Shown here: in pieces, positions 48,768 to 60,523 of the stretch | Numbering within the stretch: position 1 is the first letter of the stretch | Layout: each line of letters opens with the position of its first letter | Source of the DNA: Coptis chinensis | Taxonomy: Eukaryota > Streptophyta > Magnoliopsida > Ranunculales > Ranunculaceae | Length of the DNA: 64,000 nt | Direction of reading: 5' to 3' | NCBI GenBank assembly: GCA_015680905.1 | Contig: CM027385.1 | Span: forward strand, 25,984,501 to 26,048,500 | The notes under the pieces: model-generated | The model's database searches: none | The model's input: the letters and a program-made list of their open reading frames with translations, nothing else | Told to the model about the DNA's origin: nothing | Translations under genes and position numbers: made by a program

Positions 48768-50377
48768 AAGTAGGAGATAAGGTAAGTTTTAGTTTCAGTT
48801 AGTGTCTGCTTATGTCCCAAGCAATCTTGTTAACCCCATAACGGGTGGAACTCATATAGAGTTGCGTCTGTTTTTCTTTTTCTATATTAGTATGTTTTAA
48901 CCTTGCTTTGTAGATGTTCCAGAATTTTACGCATTTCCATGGTATTTCTCTATCATTTTTATTTAAATACTTTGAGGACAAAGCATGCTTCTTGTTTGGG
49001 GGGGGGGTGGGCATAGAAACACTTGTAATTAAGGCATCTGTTATGATATAGATATGTACAATATGCACTTATTTTCTAGTAAAAATTCAAAAATTTTAAA
49101 AATATAAATAAAAAGTTTATGCTATACACTTAGGAATATTGGGATTGTTTTCTTTCTCTATGCCTTTGATAATCTAGAAATCTCACGTAGCATTGCATTC
49201 GAATAGTTTTTAGAAACTTAGGTTAATATGTAGATAATAATCTTTGCATCTTTCTATAAATATATTGCATGAGTATTTATGATTTTGTGCCATTAAGTTT
49301 ATGAAATCTAGGCTAGAGTACCTATTCTACAAATCATGTGAGAATATAGCCTAAGCCTTATATGAGTGAAACGTTTGAGAAATGACACAAGGGAGAAGTA
49401 AAATCTGGACAGAGAAATCACAAGTCCACTTGCTTGATCACTATTTTATATCCTAAGTGAGAATTTATCAAGAATTTGTTAGTCGCTTCAGATAAGAAAA
49501 TAAAGTTTTCATCCAAATAAAAATAAATAAATAAATAAAAGAAAATAAAGAGTTAGAACTCCAAAAAAATAGAATCAAAGGAGTCAAAAGCCAAAGAAAA
49601 AGAAAAAAAATATGGCTAAGGATGGAAACAAAGTGTAGAAGCAAAAGTAAAGAACAAGGTTTTATCTAGTTACATAATATGAAGACTCTATTATCTCAGA
49701 CTTGTCCTTTTTGAATATTCATTTCCTTCCTTCTTAAACCATCTCCTAATCCCCGCAACACCTAATAAAGACCTCTAGCTCAATTAGGAATAGGTTAGTG
49801 TGATAGTAAGTGGAAGATGTGTTTGATCGATTCCGGCTTCCTTGTGTATCATTGAGATTGTAAGGTAAAGTGTGCCCACTGTACACTGGAGTAGCGAAAC
49901 TTGAGCGGAAAAATCAGAGTGGTTTTTGTCTTGACATTTATGTGAGGACCTACTTAAGGACGCTATTATGAGTTTTCAGAAACGGACGTGCTAGTGCATT
50001 TCATAGTATTACTCATTGTATATATGCTTATTCATAGATGATTGATTATTATGCATATATTAGCTTAGGTTTTGACTTGATTATTCTGTATTCATTGCTA
50101 GTGAGATGTATAGATAATTAAGACATAAATAAGGAAACAATAGTTTTATTTCTTAGTCGTTGTAGTATAGATGAAGTTTGTGAGTACCTTCACTGGAAAA
50201 CTCTCACGAGGCTATAACTCGTCCACTAGGAAATTCCTAGTGGTTTAAGGTCATGTTGCATATGGTCAATGCAATCGCACTCGGCGAAACGAGATTAGTT
50301 AGAACTCTATTTTTTGGCACTTATGCTAATTTCTCATATTTGCTTGAGGACAAGAAAAATGCTGTTTGGGGGTGGTT
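48768..50377 (+). other. Element C: noncoding 3' region and polypurine tract
   Basis: Counterpart of 6244-8043, with a polypurine-like tract at 48993-49010 and the polypurine tract 50364-50375 beside the LTR. No gene is supported. Confidence 0.7.
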
Positions 50378-51862
50378 TGATAAGAGACCAAAACTGTAGT
50401 TTTAACCCCTTAACAATAATACTTTTAGACCAATTATATGAGTAATAAATAAGAGTTAATGCTGATTACGTGCTTTTATGTATTTCAGGCATTGGAATCA
50501 ATTATGTACAAAAATGTGTCACTTTGGTGAGATAAAGGAGCAAGGGTTGGTTACTAAGAAGTTCTGTGATTAAAGGCCAAGATTCAAGGAGAAAAAGCCT
50601 TTTTAAAGCCCGGTCAAAGCTGAAAAGTCAAAGTCAACGTGGGCAGAAACAACGTATAAAAGTCAGCAGAACTTTCGAAGACCGTATATTTTGACTCAGA
50701 CCTCGAAATTGGCCCTACCTTATGTCAAAACGACCGGCTCAGAAAGTGCTTTCCAATGGTCTAAACCTTAACCTAATTAGAGGAGCAAAAATGGATGAAA
50801 AGTCTATTAAAGCAAAATCTAACTGAAAAGGCCTCTAAGGACTGAAGAAACTGGGTTTTGGGCTCGATTTTCCGGCCCAAAAGATGGTTCCTCAGCCCAT
50901 GCACGAAAATGTGGATCTGGTCTCCTCCATTTGAACACACAAGACTTAACTCTTAAGCAATCTTTAGTTCTAGGTAGCCATTAGCATAGAATTCTAGATC
51001 TAGATTTAGACTCCTTTAATTAATTAGTTTTTTATCTTGTTTTAATTTAGTTATTGAATCAATTGTTATTTCTTCATTAGATTAATAAAGTTAGTTAGTT
51101 CTTCATAATCTAGTTTCATTTTCCATTAATTATTTAGTTCAATTCATAGATTTAGTTATTTGTCATTACTAGTTTCAATTAATTCTTGCATGATTAGATT
51201 TCCATTTGAATTCAAATAAGCAAATTTAAAATCTTTATATGATGTCTTGTTTAAATTCAATTGGAAATAATAGTTTAATGACTCTAGGCTAAACTTTTAT
51301 TAGAGGGGTTTGAGGAAGCCTTGATGAAAGGTTGATTGTTGTTAGCGTAGAATAGTCATAATTTTCCATTCCAATCTAGAAATTAATTAGTTCACCATGA
51401 GAATGAGTTTGATTGCTTCACATGCTAGTTGTTAGTTGGTAGAGATTACCATGAACAATTAGGGATTAGGAACACCCAATTGCTATGCAAAAGCATTGCA
51501 ATTCAGATTACGACGAATCTTTGCTAGTTAATTAAGTCGAGTTAAGGTGGATTCAATCCCCCCTAATTCTTTATCTAGTATCAAATTAGCATTTTGTAGT
51601 TGAGTTATTCGTATCTTGTTAGCATAATTTGCATCATAGTATAATTTCCACAATACTCTCATTGACTTTGGATAGACCGATAATCTTAGAAAACACTAGT
51701 ATTAAAGAACTAGGAGTGGAACGAATCTTCTACTCCAACTCTATTGCGATAACATTCGAGAGTAGAAACTTTGATAACTAAGCTTAAAGTAGTTTTAGTT
51801 TTACTTACGTTTGAGTTTCATCGCTTATTCGTAGGTAAAACTATTCAATTTTACGTTTATCA
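50378..51862 (+). repeat. Element C: 3' LTR, 1485 bp
   Basis: It starts TGATAAGAGACCAAAACTG after a polypurine tract and ends TTTTACGTTTATCA. The next bases, CTGAG (51863-51867), should be the target duplication of C. Confidence 0.9.
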
Positions 51863-53061
51863 CTGAGGCTTATAACTGCTCCTAACTTTTTGTTGCATGA
51901 AAGTACTTGTAACTTCCGGTCTTCATATATTAACTGCTGCCCTCTCTGCCATATGCCATTAGTTTGAATGAGCACATTTTATTAGTGTACATAACACACA
52001 TGTAGGATATGTATTTTCTAGAGTAAACAAATTCTTGATTATGTTCCTCTGGATAAGGCATCCTTTGTCCCCAATATGTTGGATGTTACTTTGACGATGA
52101 TACTTAGCTGAAGGTATGCCAAGATTGGTATTAGAGCAAAAAGTGTGGTTTCTGAATTTGATGGTTCTCTGGGCGTTTACTCGCAATTAGCCAATTAGCT
52201 CGCCTGCGGCCGGGCCTGCTACATTGATAGTTCACAATTAACTGTTTTTACTCGGTCATATTGTCCATAACACAATCACTTCACCATATATGCTCATACC
52301 CACATGTAATGCAATCTGGAACAAAATATTATCCAAGTTTGAAAACTATACCTTGGTGAGGGCAATTCAAGATCAAAAGCTATATAGAAGTACTAAAATT
52401 TAAGACTAAGATTTCAAATAACATTATAGAAGGCTTTAATAGAAGTTTCCGTTGCTACATTACAACATGTTGGATCAGTTATAAACCTACAAAGATCAAA
52501 TCTAGTGCAATGGAAATACTAAATGAAGCAAGACCTCCACTATTCCACTGAATATCCAAAATAAATATTACAAAACTCGCACGAAAACATTGTTGAGAGA
52601 ACTAACAAATGTTAACAATTGAGATGCTATATTTTCTTGTTGATCCCTATAACAGATGTTAAACTTCCTTGAAACCACCCGTTTGCAATTTACACTCCTA
52701 ATAAGTTTCCAAAACCATTTCTTTTTATAGATCACCTGTGCCACTTCAAGCGTATGGCCCATATCTCTGCAATGGAATTAGTAGGATTGCCAAGGTCCTC
52801 AACTTTCCAAATGCATCTCTCATCTCAATACTTGAATGGTCTGAACAACCCGTTAGCAATTTACACTCTTAATAAGTTTCCAAAACCAATTCTCCTTATA
52901 GATAACTTGTGCCACTTCAAGCGTATGGCCTATATCTCTATAATGGAATTAGTAGGATTGCCAAAGTTTTGCCTAAGTCCTACACTTCCCAAATGCATCT
53001 CTCACCCCATGTAGAAATTTAAGCACTCTGGTACAGTGATATTTGTTCAATTCTCATGAAT
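51863..53061. other. Host-like DNA downstream of the minus-strand gene
   Basis: This follows the LTR of C. It probably includes the 3' untranslated region of the gene whose stop is at 53062-53064. A 171-bp tandem duplication lies at about 52673-53006. The short frames here are not supported as genes. Confidence 0.5.
52673..53006. repeat. Tandem duplication, 171-bp period, two copies
   Basis: CAATTTACACTC starts at 52686 and again at 52857, with the shared text TGTGCCACTTCAAGCGTATG and TGGAATTAGTAGGATTGCCA in both units. The copies differ at about one base in ten. They lie 3' of the minus-strand gene's stop codon. Confidence 0.88.
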
Positions 53062-53238
53062 TCAAACAAAGACCGTTGGATCCACATCAATTGGCCTGAA
53101 CTCAGTCTCCCTCAATGTAGTCTTCAACCCCTTCCCTTCTGCATTAGCCTTAGGCTGTATACCATGTACTGGTCCTTCCATGTATGCCATGTTCTCCTTC
53201 TCTTTTGCAAAAGAGATACCATACCCACCTTTCACAAT
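53062..53238 (-). CDS. Last exon of unrecognised host gene (minus strand)
   Basis: An acceptor TATATGCAG stands just before 53238. The frame reads IVKGGYGISFAKEKENMAY, then GPVHGIQPKANAEGKGLK, TTLRETEFRPIDVDPTVFV and a stop at 53062-53064, 58 codons in all. The composition is that of a soluble protein, with no membrane segment. I do not recognise the family. I group it with the exons at 54527, 57847 and 59294 because of shared strand, spacing and splice sites. At least one exon between this one and 54527 seems to be missing, because the phases differ. Confidence 0.5.
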   Translation of the reverse strand: MVKGGYGISFAKEKENMAYMEGPVHGIQPKANAEGKGLKTTLRETEFRPIDVDPTVFV

Positions 53239-54526
53239 CTGCATATAATTTATAATTTAGATGGCCTACACATGGGTATGTCAAAATATAGTCAAAATTG
53301 AAATTTGGATCCCATTTATGTTTTTTGGAGGTGGACTCTGGAATCTTTATGACTGGTATATTGTAGAGTATCTAGACATATTAAGCACGTACTCTTATTT
53401 CATTTTTTGATAAAAGCGATTATCTTAAATTTAAACATACAATTACACAATGTCATTGTTTTCTCCTATCATCTTCTTCAAATAAAAAATTCTTGGCCAT
53501 AATTGGACCACAACCCTCATTTAGATTCCTTAAAAGATAAGATCCCAAGTTTCTAATTTGATAAAAATGGACACATTGATCAGTATAGGCACTTAGCCAC
53601 AAATCTAAGTGTTCGTCCCCAAAGCGACCGATGATTAACATCAGATGCAATTTAAATACTACAATTACACCACATAGTTGCACCCACGCACTGTTCTATT
53701 TATGGGTGTCCATATTGGTAGTAAATCTCCATCTCTGGGTCGTTAGGTAACCTGTAATCATATACAATTCCTTATGAAATGAGGTAGCTATAGTAGAATT
53801 AATGACAACGAATTCTAGATACCTAATAGAGTGAACGCTTAGGATGGCATAAGTATCTACACATTTAACCTTATTATTTGGTTCGGTTTTCTCTAACCCT
53901 AGCAAGTCAAACTTTAGACGACTAACATCATCAGATTGAGCTGATTCCTAATGAAGAATAAGTCCTTAGTAAAGGTACCTTACAATTTTAATTTTAAGGT
54001 TGGAATTCCATTGATGGTAGGGCTTCAAGGAGAGATAACTCCATGCATGTACTGGTACCTCGCTTATGACTATATTCCTTTTCCACTTCTTCTATAACAA
54101 AATTTTAAACAAAATGCAATAGGAATTGGGAACTTATTGATTAGATCTCCGAGCAAAGCCTAAATTCACATACCTGATTCAGTGATGCTTGATGACCGCT
54201 TATACAATTATACTTCCAAAGAATGTGACAATTGAATAACATTGATGTCAGATGGGTGTTTGTTATGTTCCTAGAGATGACATGCTTGCATTAGTGAAGA
54301 TCAACACAGTGAAATTATGGGGCAAATCTCCCCATGGGACTATGTAAGTGTTTTAATGTTAATGCATATGATTTCAAGCAGTGATTAAACATAAGATGCA
54401 CACTGAATTTCATGATTAACCAATTTTAAAGATCATATTTTTCAAAACAAATTATTGGAAAATATAAGCATGTACAAATAACAATATGAATCTGCAAATA
54501 CTAACATTGAAGGGATTGTAGCAAAC
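53239..54526. other. Probable intron DNA; no exon identified with confidence
   Basis: AT-rich. A linking exon is expected here from phase but I could not choose one. A short frame on the minus strand near 54100-53990 is possible but unsupported. Confidence 0.35.
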
Positions 54527-54629
54527 CTTCAATTGGACATCGGCCCTGGTTTAGATAATCAGCAAATACTTCAATTGATTCGTCAATGAACTCGGCTCTA
54601 GTCTCAGGCACAAAGTTTTCTTTGGATTC
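54527..54629 (-). CDS. Internal exon of unrecognised host gene
   Basis: The minus strand reads TGAATATTTTAG, then exon sequence giving ESKENFVPETRAEFIDESIE and VFADYLNQGRCPIE, and ends at GAAG before GTTTGC. It is 103 bp long, starting in phase 0 and ending in phase 1. It is acidic and helix-like. No family is recognised. It joins in frame to the exon 57847-58104 if that exon ends at its GTAAAA donor. Confidence 0.58.
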
Positions 54630-57600
54630 CTAAAATATTCACAAAGAATGTTAGTATTGCATACTAACATGTAACTGAAATACTAACAGGACCCACTTGT
54701 TAGTATAATATTACTTACAAAATATGAAATAGGAAAAAGTAAGATGTGAAATGAAAACAATTAAGATGTAGGTTTAAGAATAGTTGATAATGGGATTTCT
54801 CCTTTAGTCCTTGAGTTGAATATTTAAGGATCTACTTCAATCAATGTGCTTTAATAGTGCATTGCCCACAAACACATCTAACATTAACCCTTTGAATGCT
54901 CATGTTTAATGCTTTTTGACATTCCCATCCCCAAATCCCCAATCAAGCAATGCATCAATCTCAAAACAAAAAAGAAAAAATCATGATAAGTACACTTAAA
55001 GGCACCTTCAGATTTAATTACAAATTAATTTAATGTATCTTACGTGCTAACTAATGACCTCTTAAAGTACATTTGAGTTCTTATTAACTGGAATAGAAAA
55101 CCTAACAAAGGTTACTTAATTTAACTCATATCATTAACTTATCCAACAAGTCTCAAGATAGAGCTGGTAGGAAGATGATCATATCTAGCCATATAACAAA
55201 ACTTAATGATGCTAACATTATAAAATTATACATATCTAGTAGCTTTTAGAATCAATTTCCATTTAAGTATGCCTTAGACAATCCAGCACATCTGTAGCTT
55301 ATTTATGTGCCTGGCCACACTTCTTTGAGTAAGTGTGACACTTAAAGAACGAATATCAAACTACAAAACTTCTAAAAAAGCTTAACTACAAAGTCTAGGC
55401 TCTAGCGAAAATCTGTAGTCAATGCCTACAGAAAACTGAAGTCCTCATAACAAATCAAATAATGCTACATGCTAAAATGTTAACCTTTACGCATATCATA
55501 AAAGAAAGATCTGGCTTGATCGAAACTGTTCAACGGTGCTTATTCTTATTCTTCAAAATCTTGAGTGACCAATGTTCCAATATACAAAAAATTACTCAGG
55601 AGATTTATATGTCATATGGAGTGTCCTTCGTTTCTATGTGTACCCATTACTAAGCCGTATTACTCATAATTATGGAGATTTAGATTGTTTGTAAGCCATT
55701 ACAAAACCATTTGAGCCAAAATCAAAGTGGCCTCTATTAGAAGACCAAATCATGTACTTTCGAAAGTATAATTGGCATCTTCTACAAGTGAAAAGAAAAG
55801 TATTCATATCAGAAACCTCTGTATCTCAGAAGGTTCTCAACTGAAAGCCCTAGAAGTTTAGATTTTTAAGAGTTGGAATAGGTGTTTTGGGATTGGTATG
55901 GGGTTTATAATAAATCTAAGATTTTGATAGTTTTAACATATATTTTTTTCCTGATCGAAGTATCAACACAAACAACCCTAACTACAAAAGCAAAATAGAG
56001 CAAGTATCTTACCAATAAAAGATCAACGCAAGTCAGGTATATTGTTGTCAATCTGGTTTTATTTGGCCTCCTTGAATCAACTGCGTAAACATAATTAGAT
56101 GTTGGTGAGTGATGAGAGTCATGGATAAATTAGATTTTACCTGGAGAAGATCAATAGTGCGACAAAAACCTTTTGATCAATCGTGGGTTTTTCAGCGAGG
56201 GGAAATTTTGGATACGTAGAGATGGATACCAAAAAAAAAGGAAAATAAATGATCAAACAATAGATGGGGAAAAGAATTCAACGTAGAAGCCAAAGAATTA
56301 ACACAACAAATAGTGAAGTGGGTAGAACGCACATTGTGAAGGGGATAATTAAATTAAGATGGACATAATAAAACACACAATAATCTAATTGAACTAAAGC
56401 AACTATAACAGAGGAAGAGATACCTAAGAAACAACTATTTTGCAAGAAGCATTTATTGCTTATATTCATGGGTAATCAAGAGTAAAATAAGCATTCTCTT
56501 CAAACTCTTCTTATTTGGTCCTAATAATCTGTAACTATTTTACCTAAAAAAATAAACTTTGAAATTACTTGGAGAAGAATATCGCTTAGAACCTTAACCT
56601 GTGTATGGGTCTTCAGGGTGGCAAGTCTAAATGAGTGAGGGCATAATAAGAGCTATGAACTATCACATGCCAAAATCACGGCATTGACCTTGTGCAACTT
56701 CACCTGAAGCTTAAAACTTCCATCTCTCTCTCTTCTTTTCTTTCAAACTATGCCTCCCCTGCTATTCCGCAAAGTCGACAGTCAACCTGGTAACCCACCA
56801 GCTCAAGTACCAAAGAAAAATCATGTTAAACCTGGGAGGAATTTCACTCCTCTCAATTAACCAATGAGTGTAATTCTACCTCAACTCCTCAAAAGTGGTT
56901 GCTAACTTTGTTGGAGCACAGGTCTGTTCCTGATCCTTTGCCTAGGTGGTATATATAATTCGAAAGCTAGAAATATTATAAGCTAATCATAACACAAACT
57001 TGTTCCCTCAATCCCTTAAACCGATCAGTATGCCTCTGACCTGCTAACAAATAAATCAATGTTATTGCAGGGTGGATACTGACAAAGGGAACTAACTACA
57101 TGCACGTAAAAGAAAAGAAAACAAACACGGCCTTAGGTGTTCTTTCCACACTATGGAATTTTTTTATTCTCAAAGTGACTTGTATACATATATTTCAAAA
57201 TACAATGGTTTGCATTCTTAATTCACCTCATTAATTGACATTTGAAAATCAATTTCCTACTATAAAATACGCAAATGCACATAGCTTTCGAAACTATTTG
57301 ATTTAAAAATTAAATATAAACAATACCCACCACGATTCTGAAACGGGAGAAGGCTGAGCAGCTGAAAGAATCGCTTTCAAACAATCCGAACATCATAATG
57401 CAAGCAAGTCCTTCCTTTGATCAAATCAAACGTCATCAAAATCTAAAAAATTCAAAGACACCCCAAGATCAAAATCTACATTATAATTCACAATAAAGTA
57501 ACAAAAATAGACCAAAAGAAAAATTAATTGACCATTTTTTATCAATGGGTATAGCAGTATAAGGTACCTTTACTTTCACTATGCCATCAAAATCTACATT

Positions 57601-57846
57601 ATAATTCACAATAAAGTAACAAAAACAAACCAAAAGAAAAATTAATCGACCATTTTTTATCAATGGGTATAGCAGTATAAGGTACCTTTACTTTCACTAT
57701 GCCATCAAAATCTACATTATAATTCACAATAAAGTAACAAAAACAAACCAAAAGAAAAATTAATCGACCATTTTTTATCAATGGGTATAGCAGTATAAGG
57801 TACCTTTACTTTCACTATGCCATATGTGATGAAAGGATGATTTTAC
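54630..57846. other. Probable intron of the minus-strand gene
   Basis: This is 3.2 kb of AT-rich DNA with no supported ORF. A 118-bp unit is repeated three times at its upstream (right) end. Confidence 0.45.
57471..57824. repeat. Tandem repeat, 118-bp unit, three copies, next to an exon
   Basis: AAAATCTACATTATAATTCA begins at about 57471, 57589 and 57707. The units are almost identical, so the expansion is recent. Each unit contains AAAGGTACCTTATACTGC on the minus strand, a donor-like site. The last unit ends about 20 bases from the exon at 57847-58104. Confidence 0.95.
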
Positions 57847-58104
57847 GTACTTCGTCTCCAGAGGATTAGACCAGTACATGTAATGAGAGTACTTAGGGTC
57901 ATCCAAATCTTCTGCTATTCCATGAGAGAAGTGACCCTCTGCACGGTGCATCATCTTTGGTGCTACAAAGTGAAGTAAATCAAGAAAGGATTTAGCTGTG
58001 TAAACCTTTTTCCCTGCAACTTCCCTGATACTTTCCTTGCTCATCTCATCACATTCAGTCCACACTTCTCCACATGAGGAGCTATGTTTAATATGTGCCT
58101 GACC
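57847..58104 (-). CDS. Internal exon of unrecognised host gene
   Basis: After TTTCCCAG the minus strand gives GQAHIKHSSSCGEVWTECDE, then SKESIREVAGKKVYTAKSF, LDLLHFVAPKMMHRAEGHF, HGIAEDLDDPKYSHYMYW and SNPLETKY, with a donor GTAAAA at 57846. That makes 86 codons, phase 0 to 0, which joins in frame to the exons on both sides. A second donor GTACC at 57803 would lengthen it by 43 bases and change the phase; an alternative acceptor lies 6 bases inside. The clean frame and lack of repeat character point to a real host gene. I could not name it. Confidence 0.68.
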
Positions 58105-59293
58105 CTGGGAAATATCAAGTTAGTGTCTCAATAAGATACTGAGATTTCTGGAAGAAAGAAATAAAAACTCATAAAATTGAGATCACATAGACAAACCATA
58201 ATGAGTGTCAAAATAAACTATTTTAAGATAATGCATGCATCTAATAACAAAACACGTAAAGCTCCTAGAAAATCATTTAACAACACTGACTTGTTAGTTA
58301 ACAAATGTCTATAATCATTTTAATGTAATGATTAGCAGTAGTATTGTTAAAAAAAAAATTAAAAATGTGACGTTAGGGGATGTAAAGTAATTAGTTTAAC
58401 TAACACCACTTTCCCTCCTCTCTGTTAAACTAATTTTAGTATTGTTAATTTGGTGACTGACCCCTTTAATTTGAAAAAAAGGGTGCTAACTGCCCAATAG
58501 TCGCAACGTTTATCTAATCAACTAAGCTTAAAGGAAAACCAATCATACCTTCTTTAGCATAAGATTCCACCAATTCCTTTTTTGATCCATCACTCCGTAG
58601 TCTTTGTTCTTGTGTAATCTTCAAACACATCCCGTCAACCTATTCTATATGTAACATTTAAGCCAACTCTTCTGCATTTAGTAATGGACATTTGTACGCG
58701 GCTTGTCTATATATTATACTTTAGCGAACAAAGGGAAATCAAGTAATCACTGCAACTTTCAATGGTCATAGATGTTTTCAAGTTTGTTTTTGAAAACTAA
58801 GTAAAATGGTCATAGATGTTAGCGAACAAAGGGTTTGTTTGTGTTTTTTGGGTTAATATGGGGCGAACGTACAATTGAAAGAGACTTGTCAGGTAGTACC
58901 GATAAAGTAATTTTATATAATTACCTAACCATACTTAGCTTATTCTATCTTTAACTTGAAGATGCACACACATCATACTTTTGGTCAGGATATTATTTTA
59001 TCAACAATACAAATCAACTTTGAGCAATTACTTTATGAAAGGTAATATGATTCCTTTTGTTTCAATCCTCATACTAAAAAAGTGTAACTTCAACATTTCT
59101 TAAATACAATACCAATTAAAAAAACAACAGAACAATAAAAAAAAAAAAAATGAAGTATGTAACAATTCTAATAAAGTAATAGCGACCATAGTACTCATTA
59201 ATGTTGCAGTTCTTAGTTTTGGTATGCAATTTAATCATACACTTCTTATGCAACTCTATAAAAAAAAATTACATGTGTGGTTGGAAAACACAC
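58105..59293. other. Probable intron of the minus-strand gene
   Basis: AT-rich and without a supported exon; one exon-like stretch (58549-58639) was considered and set aside because its phase does not fit. Confidence 0.45.
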
Positions 59294-59416
59294 CTGGCCG
59301 TATGGGCTGTTCTTCATCCTCTCAAGAACTCTCTCAAAAAATGGTCTTGGGTCCAATTGTGCACCAACTGTTGAACCCAGTACACCAGATGCCTGCTGCC
59401 ACCCATTAAGCCCCAC
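59294..59416 (-). CDS. Internal exon of unrecognised host gene
   Basis: After GCTAGCAG the minus strand gives [40 protein letters not shown] and a final Q, ending before GTGTGT. It is 123 bp or 41 codons, phase 0 to 0. It joins in frame to the exon 57847-58104. The 5' part of the gene must lie at higher coordinates. No family is recognised. Confidence 0.62.
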
Positions 59417-59838
59417 CTGCTAGCATTTTATCCTCTTGTAATAACCAAATCTGCCCAGAAGAGATGAATGCTTTAAAATTTAGTAAATGCCTGGTTCATC
59501 ACTTAACTGCCTAGAGTATGGAATTTAAAGGCTAGTGAATGTCTGGTTCATCATTTAGATAAATGGGCCCATCGATATTAGATTTACTTCCTCATCTTTC
59601 CAAAATACATTAGAACGTATATCAATTTAAAATAAGAAAATAACAACAAAAAGGCATCAAATATTAAGAAAATAGTCAATAAAATCAAACAGAGAGCATC
59701 CTTTCTGTCTCTTGTGATCTACTAAAGCATCCAAGGTTAAGTATCATATCATCAACAAAACCATGTACAAAAGACTAAAAAAAAATGAAGGCTTGGTGCA
59801 CCTTTTACAAAAGAAGAATCTCGCAAAAAAGCATAAAC
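59417..59838. other. Noncoding, probable intron
   Basis: No exon, repeat or motif is recognised in this stretch. Confidence 0.4.
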
Positions 59839-59849
59839 TTATAGTCGGT

Positions 59850-60409
59850 TTTTTTTTTTTTTTAAAGCGTTTATACAGGGTTAGGCAGACCCCAACCTGT
59901 ATTGATCAAACTTTGTGTTACAACTTACCAATAACATCTTCCTCCACTATTACATTAAGCTCATACATAAGTGGAGGCATGCTAACCAAAATTACTCCTA
60001 GATTTATAATTCTATCTAGAGTAGTACTGGACTTAGCCAACAAATCTGCAGCTCTATTCTTTTCCCTATACACATGGGACACACTAACCGAACCAAATTG
60101 GCTCATGAGCCTCCAGATGGCTTCCACTATATTGAGGCAGTACCAAGGACTTACCTCCTTTCTGTTCATCACTTGGACAACTCTCAGAGAATCGGATTCA
60201 ACCAGAATCATATTACAGTTCACACTTAGAGCTGCCAGAAGACCCGCCTCTATTCCTTTTAACTCTTGAATAATCACTGATCGTAAGTTAGCATTATGCA
60301 TGTATAAGAGTATGGGAGACCCCTCATGGTTCCCCAATATGCCGCCAAATCTAGCACGGTCTTCAGTCACCGACACATTAGCATTAATCTTGATGAACCC
60401 AAGTGGTGG
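59850..60409 (-). mobile_element. 5'-truncated LINE (L1-type) with RNase H domain and poly(A) tail
   Basis: The minus strand starts PPLGFIKINANVSVTEDRAR (about 60409), then FGGILGNHEGSP, ELKGIEAGLLAALSVNC, ILVESDSLRVVQVMN and VSHVYREKNRAADLLAKS, an RNase H-like domain (RVT_3) found at the 3' end of plant L1-type LINEs. It ends in a run of A (T on the plus strand, 59849-59863). TTATAGTCGGT (59839-59849) and TTACAGTCGGT (60410-60420) form a target duplication with one difference. Only the last half kilobase is present, as is usual for LINE insertions. The residue after N in INANVS is usually D-G-S, so the first catalytic D appears lost. Confidence 0.88.
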
Positions 60410-60443
60410 TTACAGTCGGTGTTGGGTTGCTATTGACCTGGGA

Positions 60444-60446
<3 letters not shown>

Positions 60447-60521
<75 letters not shown>
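60447..60521. repeat. (GA)n microsatellite
   Basis: About 37 GA units. Frames through it give Arg-Glu or Ser-Leu runs and are not genes. Confidence 0.98.

Positions 60522-60523
<2 letters not shown>

Larger units (their letters stand above)
30466..51862 (+). mobile_element. Athila-like element C, old copy, interrupted by CACTA
   Basis: The visible parts are the gag zinc-knuckle end and protease (30466-32328), noncoding spacers, ORF E2 and a 3' LTR (50378-51862). Reverse transcriptase, integrase and E1 are not recognisable. The left side begins at the edge of the Tat-like LTR, so its 5' part probably lies further left, beyond the window. Its LTR differs from those of A and B by something like 10-15 percent by eye, so it is the oldest of the three. 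Broken fossil. Confidence 0.85.

Noticed and set aside
8044-51862. A and C as the two ends of one element, sharing LTRs at 8044 and 50378
   Set aside because: The two LTRs differ far more than B's pair, and both bodies carry their own E2 and 3' region.
58549-58639. Exon-like stretch with acceptor and donor (VDGMCLKITQEQRLRSDG)
   Set aside because: It ends in phase 1, while its neighbours join each other in phase 0; kept only as a possible alternative exon.
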